This document shows positions 33,760 through 42,853 of a stretch of 64,000 bases of DNA, piece after piece. The notes beneath the pieces were generated by a model. The model did no database searches. It was not told where the DNA came from and saw nothing but the letters and a program-made list of their open reading frames with translations. The DNA comes from Actinomadura macrotermitis (lineage in GTDB: Bacteria; Actinomycetota; Actinomycetes; Streptosporangiales; Streptosporangiaceae): the NCBI RefSeq assembly GCF_009604375.1, contig NZ_WEGH01000001.1:1674001-1738000 (forward strand). The letters are read 5' to 3'. The number at the start of each line of letters is the position of its first letter. Position 1 is the first letter of the stretch. Both the position numbers and the translations under genes were made by a program.

Positions 33760-36708
33760 TTGACCTTCCGGACTCCCGGAATCGGGCGCCGGCTGGGCGG
33801 CGGGCGGAACAGGCCGGTGCTTCCGGTCCTGGTGACACTGGCGGTGCTGCTCATCGCCTTCATGGTGTTCACCGCGATCTGGACGGACCTGCTCTGGTAC
33901 CGCTCGGTCGGCTTCAGCTCGGTGTACACGACGCGGCTGCTGGCGCGGACGGTGCTGTTCGCCGGGGCGGGGCTGCTGATGGCCCTGGTCGTGGGCGCGA
34001 ACGTGGTGATCGCCTACCGGCTGCGGCCGGCCTACCGGCCGCTGTCGGTCGAGCAGCGGGGGCTGGAACGGTACCGGGAGGTCATCGACCCCCGCCGCCG
34101 GCTGATCACGGTGGTGTCGCTCGGCCTGCTGGCGGTGCTGACGGGCTCGTCGGTGTCGGGCCGGTGGCAGGTGTGGCTCGCTTTTCTCAACCGGACGCCG
34201 TTCGGGCAGGTCGATCCCCAGTTCCACAAGGACATCTCGTTCTACGTCTTCACCTATCCGTTCCTGCGGCTGGTCCTCGGCGTGGTGTTCGCGACCGCGA
34301 TCCTGTCGATCCTGGCCGCGGCAATGGTGCATTACCTGTACGGAGGGCTGCGGATCCAGGGCGCGGGCGACAAGGCCAGTCCGGCGGCGCGCGCGCACCT
34401 GTCGGTGCTGGTCGGCCTGTTCGTGCTGCTGAAGGCGTTCGCCTACTGGTTCGACCGGTACGGCCTGGTGCACTCCGAGCGGGGCGTCACGACGGGCGCG
34501 TCCTATACCGACGTCAACGCGCTGCTGCCCGCCAAGACGATCCTGGCGGTCATCGCGCTCATCTGCGTGGTGATGTTCTTCGGCAACATCGTGCGGCGCG
34601 GCATGATGCTGCCGGGCGTCGCGCTGATCCTGCTGGTGCTGTCGGCGGTGCTGCTCGGCGGCCTGTACCCGCTGCTGATCCAGCAGTTCCAGGTGCGGCC
34701 GGACGAGTTGGCCAAGGAGCGCCGCTACATCCAGCGCAACATCGACGCGACCCGCGCCGCGTACGGGGTGCAGGACGTCAGGCCCGAGCCCTACGGCGCG
34801 ACGCCCGAGAGGAACGCGGCCAAGCTGAACGCCGAGAAGAAGAACCTGACGGGCGTGCGGCTGCTCGACCCGACCGTGGTCGGCCCGACGTTCCAGCAGC
34901 TCCAGCAGTTCCGCGAGTTCTACCGGTTCCCCGACACCCTGGACGTGGACCGCTACCGGAGCCAGGGCCGCACCGAGGACTCGGTGGTCGCGGTCCGCGA
35001 GCTGTCGGGGGCGCCCAGCGACCAGAAGGGCTGGGTCAAGGACCGGCTGATCTACACGCACGGGTACGGGTTCGTGCGGGCCTCCGGCGACACCCTGGAC
35101 GCCGACAAGCCGCTGTTCCTGCAGAGCGACGTCCCGCAGCGGCAGGACGGCTCGCCCGCCGTCACCCGCCCGCAGATCTACTTCGGGGAGCGGTCGGCGC
35201 ACTACTCGATCGTCGGCGGCGAGGGGCAGCGGGAGCTGGACTTCCCCAAGGGCAGCGCGGGCGAGCAGGCCGACACGACCTACTCCGGCAGCGGCGGCGT
35301 GCCGATCGACTCGTTCTTCAACAAGCTGATGTTCGCGGCGAGGTTCCAGGACAAGAACCTGCTGCTGTCGGGCGCCATCAAGAAGAAGGCCCGCATCCTG
35401 TACAACCGGACGCCGCGGCAGATGGTGCAGCGCGCCGCGCCGTGGCTGACGCTGGACGGCAACCCCTACCCCACCGTCGTCGACGGCCGGATCCTGTGGG
35501 TGGTGGACGGCTACACCACCTCCAGCGGCTACCCCTACGCCGAGACGGTCGGGCTGAAGGACGCCACCCGCGACACCATCACCGACACCCGCTCGGCGGT
35601 GGCCCGCCAGTCCGACCAGCACGTCAACTACCTGCGCAACTCGATCAAGGCGACGGTGGACGCCTACGACGGCACGGTCAGGCTCTACCAGTGGGACGAG
35701 GACGACCCGGTCGCCAAGACCTGGATGAAGGTGTTCAAGGGCACCGTCCAGCCGAAGTCGGCGATCCCGGCCGGCCTGCTCGGCCATCTGCGCTACCCCG
35801 AGGACCTGTTCAAGGTGCAGCGGCGCATCCTGGCCAAGTACCACGTGACGCAGGCCGACTCCTTCTACAACGGGCAGGGCTTCTGGGACGTCCCCGAGGA
35901 CCCCAACCCGGTGAACAAGGGCAAGACGCAGCCGCCGTACTACCTGACGCTGCGGCTGCCGAAGGAGGCGGGCGCCGCCCCGCAGGACGACGCCCCGCGC
36001 TTCTCGCTGACCTCGACGTTCACCCCGCGCAACCAGCGGTTCCTGGCGGCGTTCCTGGCGGCCGACTCGGCGCCCACCGACGACGCGGGCCGTCCCCGCG
36101 CGGGCTACGGGAAGCTGCGGCTGCTGGAGATGCCGAGCGCGGAGCAGGCGCGGCCGCAGGGGCCGGGCCAGGTGCAGAACGCGTTCGAGTCCAACAACGC
36201 CGTCAAGACGGTGCTGTTCCCGCAGCGTGGCACGGGGACCGAGACCAAGCTGGGGAACCTGCTGACGCTGCCGTTCGCGGGCGGCCTGCTGTACGTGGAG
36301 CCGGTGTTCGCGCAGAGCACGCAGAGCAACGCGACGCCCTATCCGACGCTGCAGCAGGTGCTGGTGAAGTACGGCAACGGCAACGAGGTCGCGGTCGCCA
36401 AGACCCTGGACGCGGCGCTCAAGCAGCTCTTCCAGGGCGATCTGTCCGCGGCGCCGAAGCCCGGTGAGCAGGGCCGGCCGGGCGCGGTGTCCCCGCAGCT
36501 GCAGCAGGCCATCGACGACCTGAACAAGGCGCTGGCCGACTTCAAGACCGCGCAGAGCAAGAGCGACTACACGGCGATGGGCGACGCGTGGAAGCGCATC
36601 GAGGAGGCGCAGAAGGCGCTGGCCGCGGCCCGCGACGCCGCGGCCAAGGCGCCCGCGTCGCCGGCGCCGTCGGCCTCGCCGAGCCCGAGCGCCTCGAAGA
36701 CGAACTGA
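33760..36708 (+). CDS. UPF0182 large membrane protein
   Basis: 982 residues. About seven N-terminal helices lie in the first 300 residues, followed by a very large extracytoplasmic region and a low-complexity Ala/Pro/Ser tail ending KTN. Family segments include FTAIWTDLLWYRSVGFSSVY, DPQFHKDISFYVF, DVNALLPAK and YPEDLFKVQR. The start is TTG 33760 with GGAGGGG at proper spacing; an ATG further upstream is out of frame. Conserved in actinobacteria and some cyanobacteria; function unknown. It is divergent from PPA1309. Confidence 0.93.
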   Translation: MTFRTPGIGRRLGGGRNRPVLPVLVTLAVLLIAFMVFTAIWTDLLWYRSVGFSSVYTTRLLARTVLFAGAGLLMALVVGANVVIAYRLRPAYRPLSVEQRGLERYREVIDPRRRLITVVSLGLLAVLTGSSVSGRWQVWLAFLNRTPFGQVDPQFHKDISFYVFTYPFLRLVLGVVFATAILSILAAAMVHYLYGGLRIQGAGDKASPAARAHLSVLVGLFVLLKAFAYWFDRYGLVHSERGVTTGASYTDVNALLPAKTILAVIALICVVMFFGNIVRRGMMLPGVALILLVLSAVLLGGLYPLLIQQFQVRPDELAKERRYIQRNIDATRAAYGVQDVRPEPYGATPERNAAKLNAEKKNLTGVRLLDPTVVGPTFQQLQQFREFYRFPDTLDVDRYRSQGRTEDSVVAVRELSGAPSDQKGWVKDRLIYTHGYGFVRASGDTLDADKPLFLQSDVPQRQDGSPAVTRPQIYFGERSAHYSIVGGEGQRELDFPKGSAGEQADTTYSGSGGVPIDSFFNKLMFAARFQDKNLLLSGAIKKKARILYNRTPRQMVQRAAPWLTLDGNPYPTVVDGRILWVVDGYTTSSGYPYAETVGLKDATRDTITDTRSAVARQSDQHVNYLRNSIKATVDAYDGTVRLYQWDEDDPVAKTWMKVFKGTVQPKSAIPAGLLGHLRYPEDLFKVQRRILAKYHVTQADSFYNGQGFWDVPEDPNPVNKGKTQPPYYLTLRLPKEAGAAPQDDAPRFSLTSTFTPRNQRFLAAFLAADSAPTDDAGRPRAGYGKLRLLEMPSAEQARPQGPGQVQNAFESNNAVKTVLFPQRGTGTETKLGNLLTLPFAGGLLYVEPVFAQSTQSNATPYPTLQQVLVKYGNGNEVAVAKTLDAALKQLFQGDLSAAPKPGEQGRPGAVSPQLQQAIDDLNKALADFKTAQSKSDYTAMGDAWKRIEEAQKALAAARDAAAKAPASPAPSASPSPSASKTN

Positions 36709-36716
36709 TCGGTGCG

Positions 36717-36741
36717 GGCCCGCCCGGCGGCCGGGCGGGCC
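36717..36741. terminator. Bidirectional terminator hairpin
   Basis: An 11-bp perfect stem GGCCCGCCCGG / CCGGGCGGGCC with a 3-base loop lies between the convergent stops of the UPF0182 and epimerase genes. Confidence 0.75.
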
Positions 36742-36749
36742 TGCATGGA

Positions 36750-37832
36750 TCAGCGGCGGCGCTTGCGGGCGCGGCGGATCGCGGCGGCCGCGCCGATCGC
36801 CGCGACGGTCGCGCCCGCGGCCGTCGCCATGGTGGCCTCCTTGCCGCCGACGCGGCGGCCGGCGACGGCGTGCCGCCCGGCGCCCTCCTCCATCAGCACC
36901 CGCAGCGCGGCGGCGTTGTCGTAGCGCGGCTTCCAGCCGGCGTCGCGCAGCCGGGCGCCGTCCACCACCCACGGGTAGGCGGCGTAGTGCAGGTCGGTGG
37001 CGGGCGCCGGGGTCATGCCGAGCCGGTGCAGCCGCTGCGCCATGCCGAAGGTGAGCGCGGCGGGCAGCTCGAACCGGCGCCGCCCGGTGATCTGGGCGAC
37101 CTCCTCGGCGCCGAGCCAGCCGGCGCAGCCGACGCCGAGCGGGCCGCGCACGTCCTCGGCCACCACGACCTCCAGCGCCGCGGCCAGGTCCTCGATGTGG
37201 CAGAACTGCCAGGCGGGCGCGCTGCCCTTGACCGACAGCAGCCGGGGCGCCTCGAAGTGCCGGGTGATCACGGTGTCGACGCCGGGGCCGACCAGCGCGG
37301 CGGGGCGCACCACGGTGACGTCCAGGCCGGGGTGCACCGCGGGCGCGTTGGCGGCCAGCTCCTCGATCTCCAGGTGGTCGCCGGCGATGCTCTCGTCGGC
37401 CTCGGCGCGCAGCGGCGCGTCCTCGGCGAGCGGCACCGGGTTGTCCGGGCGCGCCCCGTAGACCATGGCACTGGTCACCAGGACGACGCGGCGCACCCGG
37501 GCCGCGGCGCCGGCGAGCACGACGGTCTGCGCGCCGCGCACGTTGTGGGTGCGGCGCTCGCGCGGGTCCAGGTCGGGCGAGCGGGCGATGTCCAGGTGGA
37601 CGAGCACGTCCACGTCCGACAGCCGGTTGCTCAGCAGCGGGTCGCGGATGTCGACCACGCGCCAGGTCACCCCCGGCACGTCGCCGCGCTGCGCGTCGAT
37701 GGCGACGACCTTGCGGACGTCCTGGCGCTCGGCGAGCCGGGCGGCCAGCAGCCGTCCCGCCCCGGTGGCCGCCCCGGTGACGGCGACGACCGGGCCCTTG
37801 CTACGCCGAGGGCGAACCTTGCCCGTTGCCAC
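36750..37832 (-). CDS. NAD-dependent epimerase/dehydratase-like SDR protein
   Basis: 360 residues, GTG start. The extended-SDR Rossmann motif appears as VTGAATGAGRLLA (residues 18-30), with VVLVTSAMVYGA carrying the catalytic Ser region. The usual YxxxK is not clean (a DHLEIEE segment stands in its place), so catalytic activity is uncertain. The C-terminal 30 residues are Ala/Arg-rich (IRRARKRRR), possibly membrane-proximal. Such NAD-dependent epimerase homologues occur beside DUF2342 and UPF0182 in actinobacteria. Substrate unknown. Confidence 0.8.
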   Translation of the reverse strand: MATGKVRPRRSKGPVVAVTGAATGAGRLLAARLAERQDVRKVVAIDAQRGDVPGVTWRVVDIRDPLLSNRLSDVDVLVHLDIARSPDLDPRERRTHNVRGAQTVVLAGAAARVRRVVLVTSAMVYGARPDNPVPLAEDAPLRAEADESIAGDHLEIEELAANAPAVHPGLDVTVVRPAALVGPGVDTVITRHFEAPRLLSVKGSAPAWQFCHIEDLAAALEVVVAEDVRGPLGVGCAGWLGAEEVAQITGRRRFELPAALTFGMAQRLHRLGMTPAPATDLHYAAYPWVVDGARLRDAGWKPRYDNAAALRVLMEEGAGRHAVAGRRVGGKEATMATAAGATVAAIGAAAAIRRARKRRR

Positions 37833-37921
37833 GGGGGTGCCCCCTTCCTTGTGTACGCGACCTCGCCGGGACCGGCTAACGTTGCGGATATGAGCCCATC
37901 ATGCATCCCAGGGGCAAACCG

Positions 37922-39304
37922 ATGAGTGACAATCCCTTCGGGTTCAACCGTCCGGGCGACGGAGACGACGACAAGCCCAAGGACCCCTTCGCGGCCATGG
38001 GCGGCGGCGACATGCGGCAGTTCGCCGACATGCTGCACCGCTTCGCCGACATGATCGGCGGCCAGGGCACCGGCGGCCCCGGCGGCGGCCCGGTGAACTG
38101 GGACATGGCCCGCGACATCGCCCGCCACACGGTGGTCGAGCAGGGCGACCCCTCCATCGTGGACGCCGAGCGGCGCCAGGTGACCGAGGCGCTGCGGCTG
38201 GCCGACCTGTGGCTGGACGAGGGGACCACGCTGCCGGCGGGCATCCGCTCCCCGCAGGCGTGGAGCCGCTCGGAGTGGATCGAGCAGACGCTGCCGGTGT
38301 GGGCCAAGGTGTGCGACCCGATCGCGGCGCGCATGGTCGAGTCGATGGGCGGCGCGCTCGGCGGCGCCGGGCTCGGCGGCGGTGAGCTGCCCGCCGAGAT
38401 GCAGGCGATGGCCGGTCCGCTGATCGGCATGGTGCAGCAGATGGCCGGCGCGATGGTCGCCGGGCAGGCCGGGCAGGCGCTCGGCGCGCTGGCCCGCGAG
38501 GTCGTCGGCTCGGCCGACGTCGGGCTGCCGCTCGCCCCGGACGGCGCGGGCGCGCTGCTGCCGGCGGGCGTCGAGGAGTTCGGCAAGGGCCTGGAGGTCG
38601 CCGAGGACGAGGTCCGGCTGTACCTGGCGCTGCGCGAGGCCGCCCACCAGCGGCTGTTCGCGCACGTCCCGTGGCTGCGCGCGCACCTGCTGGGCGCGGT
38701 CGAGGACTACGCGCGCGGCATCACCGTCGACCTGTCGGGCATCGAGGAGGCCGTCCAGGGCCTGGACCTGGCCGACCCCGAGGCGCTGCAGCAGGCGCTC
38801 GGCGGCGAGATCTCGCTGCAGCCGGAGGAGACGCCGCAGCAGAAGGCGGCGCTGGCCCGGCTGGAGACGGCGCTGGCCCTCGTCGAGGGCTGGGTCGACA
38901 CGGTCGTCGGCCAGGTCGCGCAGGAGCGGCTGCCGAGCTCGGTGAAGCTGGGCGAGGCGGTGCGGCGGCGCCGCGCCACCGGCGGGCCGGCCGAGCGTAC
39001 CTTCGCCACGCTGGTCGGGCTGGAGCTGCGGCCGCGGCGGCTGCGCGAGGCCGCGGCGCTGTGGCGCAGCCTGACCGAGACGCGCGAGGCCTCCGGCCGG
39101 GACGCGCTGTGGGAGCACCCCGACCTGCTGCCGACCGCGGACGATCTGGAGAATCCCGACGCGTTCGTGCACGGCGGCGAGGGCCTGTCGGACCTGGACA
39201 TCTCCTCGCTGACCGCGGTCCAGGACGACGCGGCGGACGACAAGGGCGCCGAGAAGCCCGACGACGGCGGGGACGCCGGCGACGACACGGGGAAGCGGCC
39301 GTGA
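37922..39304 (+). CDS. Zinc-dependent metalloprotease-like protein, DUF2342 family
   Basis: 460 residues from ATG 37922 (GGGG upstream). It has the acidic Gly-rich N-terminus and the conserved family core, including VEQGDPSI, ADLWLDEGT, LALREAAHQRLFAHVPWL and YARGITVDLSGIEEAVQGLD. The LREAAHQRLF segment resembles a zinc-protease helix. This is the Rv3195-type family (putative hydrolase TIGR03624); no activity is proven by sequence. It is followed by two genes each joined by a GTGA overlap. Confidence 0.88.
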   Translation: MSDNPFGFNRPGDGDDDKPKDPFAAMGGGDMRQFADMLHRFADMIGGQGTGGPGGGPVNWDMARDIARHTVVEQGDPSIVDAERRQVTEALRLADLWLDEGTTLPAGIRSPQAWSRSEWIEQTLPVWAKVCDPIAARMVESMGGALGGAGLGGGELPAEMQAMAGPLIGMVQQMAGAMVAGQAGQALGALAREVVGSADVGLPLAPDGAGALLPAGVEEFGKGLEVAEDEVRLYLALREAAHQRLFAHVPWLRAHLLGAVEDYARGITVDLSGIEEAVQGLDLADPEALQQALGGEISLQPEETPQQKAALARLETALALVEGWVDTVVGQVAQERLPSSVKLGEAVRRRRATGGPAERTFATLVGLELRPRRLREAAALWRSLTETREASGRDALWEHPDLLPTADDLENPDAFVHGGEGLSDLDISSLTAVQDDAADDKGAEKPDDGGDAGDDTGKRP

Positions 39305-39474
39305 GGATCCGGCCGGAGTCCCACGTCAACGGCTGCCGGTTCGAGCACGGCGCGGCCGCCACGGCGCTGCGCCGCCGCGCGGGCCGGTCCGGGCTGTGCT
39401 GGGAGCGGCCGAGCGACCAGGAGCGGCGCCGCCGCGCGGCGGGCTCGCGCTACCCGCGCGTCGGCCGCCTGTGA
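39301..39474 (+). CDS. 57-residue basic protein coupled at both ends
   Basis: GTG 39301 overlaps the DUF2342 stop as GTGA, and its own TGA overlaps the next GTG start (39471) as GTGA. The product is very basic (QERRRRAAGSRYPRVG near the end) with two cysteines (NGCRFEHG, LCWERP). Being bracketed by identical overlaps argues it is really translated; no family is recognised. Confidence 0.55.
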   Translation: MRIRPESHVNGCRFEHGAAATALRRRAGRSGLCWERPSDQERRRRAAGSRYPRVGRL

Positions 39475-40010
39475 CGCTGCACGCCGACGCGGTCCGGGTG
39501 CTGCGGGAGTGGCCCGCGCCGGACGCCGCGCAGGACGCGGTCCGGCGCGGGTTCCTGGAGCACCTGGCCGGGCACGCCGACGGGACGTGGCGTGCATGCG
39601 TCCCGGGGCACATCACCGCCAGCGCCGCCGTGCTGAGCGACGACGGGACGCGGGTCCTGCTGACGCTGCACCGCAAGCTGAAGGCATGGCTGCAGCTCGG
39701 CGGGCACTGCGAGCCGGGCGACGCGACGCTCGCGGCGGCCGCGCTGCGCGAGGCCACCGAGGAGTCGGGCATCGCGGGGCTGCGGCTGGATCCGGTGCCG
39801 GTCGCGCTCGACCGGCACCGGGTGCCGTGTCATCCGGGCGGGTCGTGGCATCTGGACGTCCAGTACGTGGCCTATGCCCCGCCGGGCGCCCGGCACGTGA
39901 TCAGTGACGAGTCCGACGACCTGCGCTGGTTCCCGGTGGACGCGCTGCCGGAGCCGACCGACGACGCCCTGCGCCGTCTCGTCACCCGCGCGGCGGCGCT
40001 AACGCGGTAG
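39471..40010 (+). CDS. NUDIX hydrolase
   Basis: 179 residues. The Nudix box is GGHCEPGDATLAAAALREATEESG, with the RE..EE metal-binding residues intact (around residues 74-97). The family hydrolyses nucleoside diphosphate-linked compounds using Mg2+. The GTG start at 39471 is coupled to the 57-residue gene. Its 3' end overlaps the convergent gene at 39999 by 12 bp. Substrate cannot be predicted. Confidence 0.88.
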   Translation: MTLHADAVRVLREWPAPDAAQDAVRRGFLEHLAGHADGTWRACVPGHITASAAVLSDDGTRVLLTLHRKLKAWLQLGGHCEPGDATLAAAALREATEESGIAGLRLDPVPVALDRHRVPCHPGGSWHLDVQYVAYAPPGARHVISDESDDLRWFPVDALPEPTDDALRRLVTRAAALTR

Positions 40011-40622
40011 CGGCTGGCCTTCCAGCACGGCGCGCGTGTTCTCCCAGCCCTCCAGGCCGGGGTCGAGCAGGCGCAGGTCGGCGGGGGTGCGCAGCCGGTG
40101 CCAGGCGGGGCCTTGCGGCACCGAGCCGGGCCTCGGCGCGGCGGCGCGCAGCCGGGCCAGCGCGTCGGGGGTGTCCAGATCGGTCTCGTCCAGGGCGGTG
40201 GCCAGCCAGGACGGGAGCGGCAAGTGGGCGGCGAGGGCGACCAGGCCGCCGTCGTGCGCCTGGCAGGCCGCCGCGGGGGCGTTGCCGAGGGCGCGGAAGA
40301 GCTTGCCGATCAGCAGCGGCGGCAGGTCGGGCGCGTCCCCGGCCAGCAGCACCGCCTCGGTCGCGCCGAGGGCGTGCAGGGCGGCGAACGCGCCGGGCGG
40401 CGTGCGCTCGCGGACGATCGGGGTGCCCGGCCAGGTGATCGCCTCCAGCTCGGGGGCGCCGGGCGGGTCGACGACGAGCGCGGGTGTGACCAGCTCCAGA
40501 CCGGCCGCGACCTCGTAGGTGTCCTCCAGCAGCGCGAGCCGGAACTGCGCGGGGTCGGCGCCGGGCGGGTGCGCGCCGCCGGGGACGGCGGACAGCACCG
40601 CCACGTAGCGGGCCGAGCTCAC
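39999..40622 (-). CDS. DUF2064-like / glycosyltransferase-type protein
   Basis: 207 residues from GTG 40622, which overlaps the metalloprotease stop as GTGA. A Rossmann-like nucleotidyltransferase fold is suggested by AVLSAVPGG at the start and AVLLAGDAPDLPPLLI in the middle (an AGDxPD acidic motif), as in DUF2064/CofC-type proteins. C-terminal EGWENTRAVLEGQ is typical of NTP-transferase-domain cofactor enzymes. The precise family is uncertain. Confidence 0.65.
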   Translation of the reverse strand: MSSARYVAVLSAVPGGAHPPGADPAQFRLALLEDTYEVAAGLELVTPALVVDPPGAPELEAITWPGTPIVRERTPPGAFAALHALGATEAVLLAGDAPDLPPLLIGKLFRALGNAPAAACQAHDGGLVALAAHLPLPSWLATALDETDLDTPDALARLRAAAPRPGSVPQGPAWHRLRTPADLRLLDPGLEGWENTRAVLEGQPLPR

Positions 40623-41257
40623 CCGGCGGCCCCGTGGCGCAGGCCGTGCTGGAAGTCCCGCTCCTGGTGCTTGCCGTCGGAGTACTGGCGCGGCAGGCCG
40701 TCCGCGCGGTCCAGGCCGTCGGCGGCGTCGTCCTCGGCGAGCGGCAGGTGCGCCGTGGCGGCGACGCCCTCCAGGTAGCCGCGGGCCCGCTCGGCCTTGG
40801 GGTAGTTGCCGACCAGCGCCCAGAAGTCGGTGCCGTGGCCGGGGATGAGCAGGTGCGCCAGCTCGTGCACCAGGACGTAGTCGACGACCCAGGCGGGCAT
40901 GCCGCGCAGCCGGGTGGACAGCCGGATGGTGGCGTCGTCGGGTGTGCACGACCCCCAGCGGGTGCGCTGGTTCTCCACCCAGCGGACGCTCGCAGGCTCG
41001 GCCCGGCCGCTCAGGTAGCGGCGCGACAGCTCGCGCGCGCGCAGCTCCAGGTCGGCGTCGCTCGGCCGGCGGCGGCGTTCGCGTTCCGCGAGCCGTTCGA
41101 GGAGGGTCGCGATCCACCGCTCCTCCTCGGCCTTGCTGAGCCGGGAGGGCAGCATCACCACGACCTTGTCCCCGTCGCGGTAGGCGGACACCGTCCGCCG
41201 ACGCCTGCTACTGCGGCGGACCTCAACGTTAGGGGGCACGCTTGAAACCGTACCCAA
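40619..41257 (-). CDS. YgjP-like M48-type metallopeptidase (SprT-fold, DUF45)
   Basis: 212 residues. The zinc motif HELAH is in YVLVHELAHLLIPGHGTDFW (about residue 128 on), with the third His in the following GHG. WGSCTPDDATIRLS is the family marker upstream of it. Members are single-domain zinc proteases of unknown target. The start is TTG 41257 with GGAG seven bases before; the frame runs N-terminally as VPPNVEVRRSSRRRRT. Its stop overlaps the next gene as GTGA. Confidence 0.88.
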   Translation of the reverse strand: MGTVSSVPPNVEVRRSSRRRRTVSAYRDGDKVVVMLPSRLSKAEEERWIATLLERLAERERRRRPSDADLELRARELSRRYLSGRAEPASVRWVENQRTRWGSCTPDDATIRLSTRLRGMPAWVVDYVLVHELAHLLIPGHGTDFWALVGNYPKAERARGYLEGVAATAHLPLAEDDAADGLDRADGLPRQYSDGKHQERDFQHGLRHGAAG

Positions 41258-41458
41258 AAATTTGCTCCGGCCACAGGGGGCCTTTGATGTTTTAGCAGGT
41301 CAGACCCGATGTTTTTACTCTCCAGTAATGGGGCTCCACTTAAACATCACCTGCTTTCCACCAGTGCGGTCAGAGCCGTACCCGGCGGCCGGACAGGCTT
41401 CGCTTTGCGTTGATTCGGGTACGTAGGGTGACGAGTCACGTCCGAAGGGAGACTTAAG

Positions 41459-41866
41459 GTGCACAAACGCAAGAGGGAAAGGCGTCGCGCGCGGCGCGGC
41501 GGAATGGTCATGCGGCTGGCGGGCGGCGTCGCCGGCGCCGTCGCGGGGCGGGCGGCGAGCCGGGTGATGCGGCCCGTGGCCGCCAAGGCCGCCACCCGGC
41601 TGGGCCTGCCGGCCGCCACGCTCGCCAAGGTGATCGACGTGGCCGCGCCGGTCGCGCTCAGCGTCGGCATGTCGCAGATCGGGCGCCTGCGGGCGCGCCG
41701 CCGCGCCGACGCGCCGGGGCCGGTGGCGCTGCGGGGCCGGGCCCGGATGCGCCGGTCGCGCCAGCCGATGGGCCGCGCCGCGGAGCGGATCGGCCGCACC
41801 CGCGACCCGATGAGCCGCTCCCGGGAGCGGGCGCGCCGGTCCCGGGAACGCGTCAGCGCCTGGTGA
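41459..41866 (+). CDS. Small highly basic protein
   Basis: 135 residues, GTG start preceded by GGGAG. About a quarter of residues are Arg. The N-terminus is KRERRRARRGG, a weakly hydrophobic middle (about 16-75) follows, and the tail is Arg/Ser-rich (RSRERARRSRERV). Possibly nucleic-acid- or membrane-associated. No family recognised. Confidence 0.6.
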   Translation: MHKRKRERRRARRGGMVMRLAGGVAGAVAGRAASRVMRPVAAKAATRLGLPAATLAKVIDVAAPVALSVGMSQIGRLRARRRADAPGPVALRGRARMRRSRQPMGRAAERIGRTRDPMSRSRERARRSRERVSAW

Positions 41867-41884
41867 GACCCGTCTTCCGGGGGC

Positions 41885-42700
41885 TCAGGCCCCGGTGAAG
41901 CGGGGGCGCCGCTTCTCCTGCTGGGCCCGGATGCCCTCCAGCATGTCCTGCGAGGACATGGTGACCGGCTGGGCGAGGGACTCCCAGCGCAGGGCGGCGT
42001 CCATGTCGGGGTGGCCGCCGCCCGACAGCGCGACCTTGGTGAGCCGGGTCGCGATCGGGGCCTGCTCGGCGATCCGGGCGGCCACCTCCAGCGCCTCGGC
42101 CAGCACCCGCTCGCGCGGGACGGCCCGGTTGACCAGGCCGTGCCCGGCGGCCTCGGTGCCGGTGACGGCGCGTCCGGTGAACAGCAGCTCGCGGGCGAGC
42201 GGCAGCCCGGCGACCTCGGGCAGCAGCCAGGTCGCGGCCATGCCCGGGTGCAGGCCGAGGGCGGTGAACGGCACCAGCAGCTTGGCGTCCGCGGCGGCGT
42301 AGCGCAGATCGCAGGCGAGGGCGAGGCAGAACCCGGCGCCGACGGCGTGCCCGTTCACCGCCGCGATCGTCGGCACCTCCAGCGCGCGGATCGCCAGCCA
42401 GGTCCGGTAGAACTCCAGCATCCGGTCGCGCAGCACCGGGACCGCCACGTCGTTCTTCTCGGCGAGCCATGACAGGTTGCCGCCGGAGGTGAAGGCCGAG
42501 CCGGCGCCGGTGACGACGACGCAGCGCAGGCCGGCGTCGGCGCGCAGCGCCGCGACGGCGTCCCGCCAGGCCAGCGTCATCTCGTCGGACATCGCGTTGC
42601 GCCGGTCCGGGTCGTTCAGGGTGAGGACGGCGACGCCGTCGTCGCGGCGGTCGACCAGCAGGACGTCCGCAGATGGGGTGTCGGTGCGCTCATCGGACAT
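41885..42700 (-). CDS. Enoyl-CoA hydratase/isomerase family protein
   Basis: 271 residues from ATG 42700. The crotonase fold shows in VLTLNDPDRRNAMS, the oxyanion-hole segment GAGSAFTSGGNL, the second motif AAVNGHAVGAGFCLALACDLR, and GLHPGMAATWLLPEVAG (equivalent of the catalytic Glu region). It hydrates or isomerises CoA-linked substrates, most likely in fatty-acid or amino-acid breakdown. It is monocistronic by spacing and convergent with the 41459 gene. Confidence 0.9.
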   Translation of the reverse strand: MSDERTDTPSADVLLVDRRDDGVAVLTLNDPDRRNAMSDEMTLAWRDAVAALRADAGLRCVVVTGAGSAFTSGGNLSWLAEKNDVAVPVLRDRMLEFYRTWLAIRALEVPTIAAVNGHAVGAGFCLALACDLRYAAADAKLLVPFTALGLHPGMAATWLLPEVAGLPLARELLFTGRAVTGTEAAGHGLVNRAVPRERVLAEALEVAARIAEQAPIATRLTKVALSGGGHPDMDAALRWESLAQPVTMSSQDMLEGIRAQQEKRRPRFTGA

Positions 42701-42853
42701 GGCCCGCACCGTACCGCGCGGCCCGGCCGGGCCCCGCCGCCAGGGTGAGAAAGCGCACACTTACCACAAAGGCGCAGGTGGCGGCGGTGCGTTGACAGGG
42801 CGGGATTTTTGTTCATGCGGACGCTGTGGCGGTGGCCGATCCCATCCCTGACA

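Noticed and set aside
33607..36972. Long minus-strand open frame opposite UPF0182
   Set aside because: The translation is low-complexity His/Arg/Gln-rich, and the plus strand encodes a recognised family in full.
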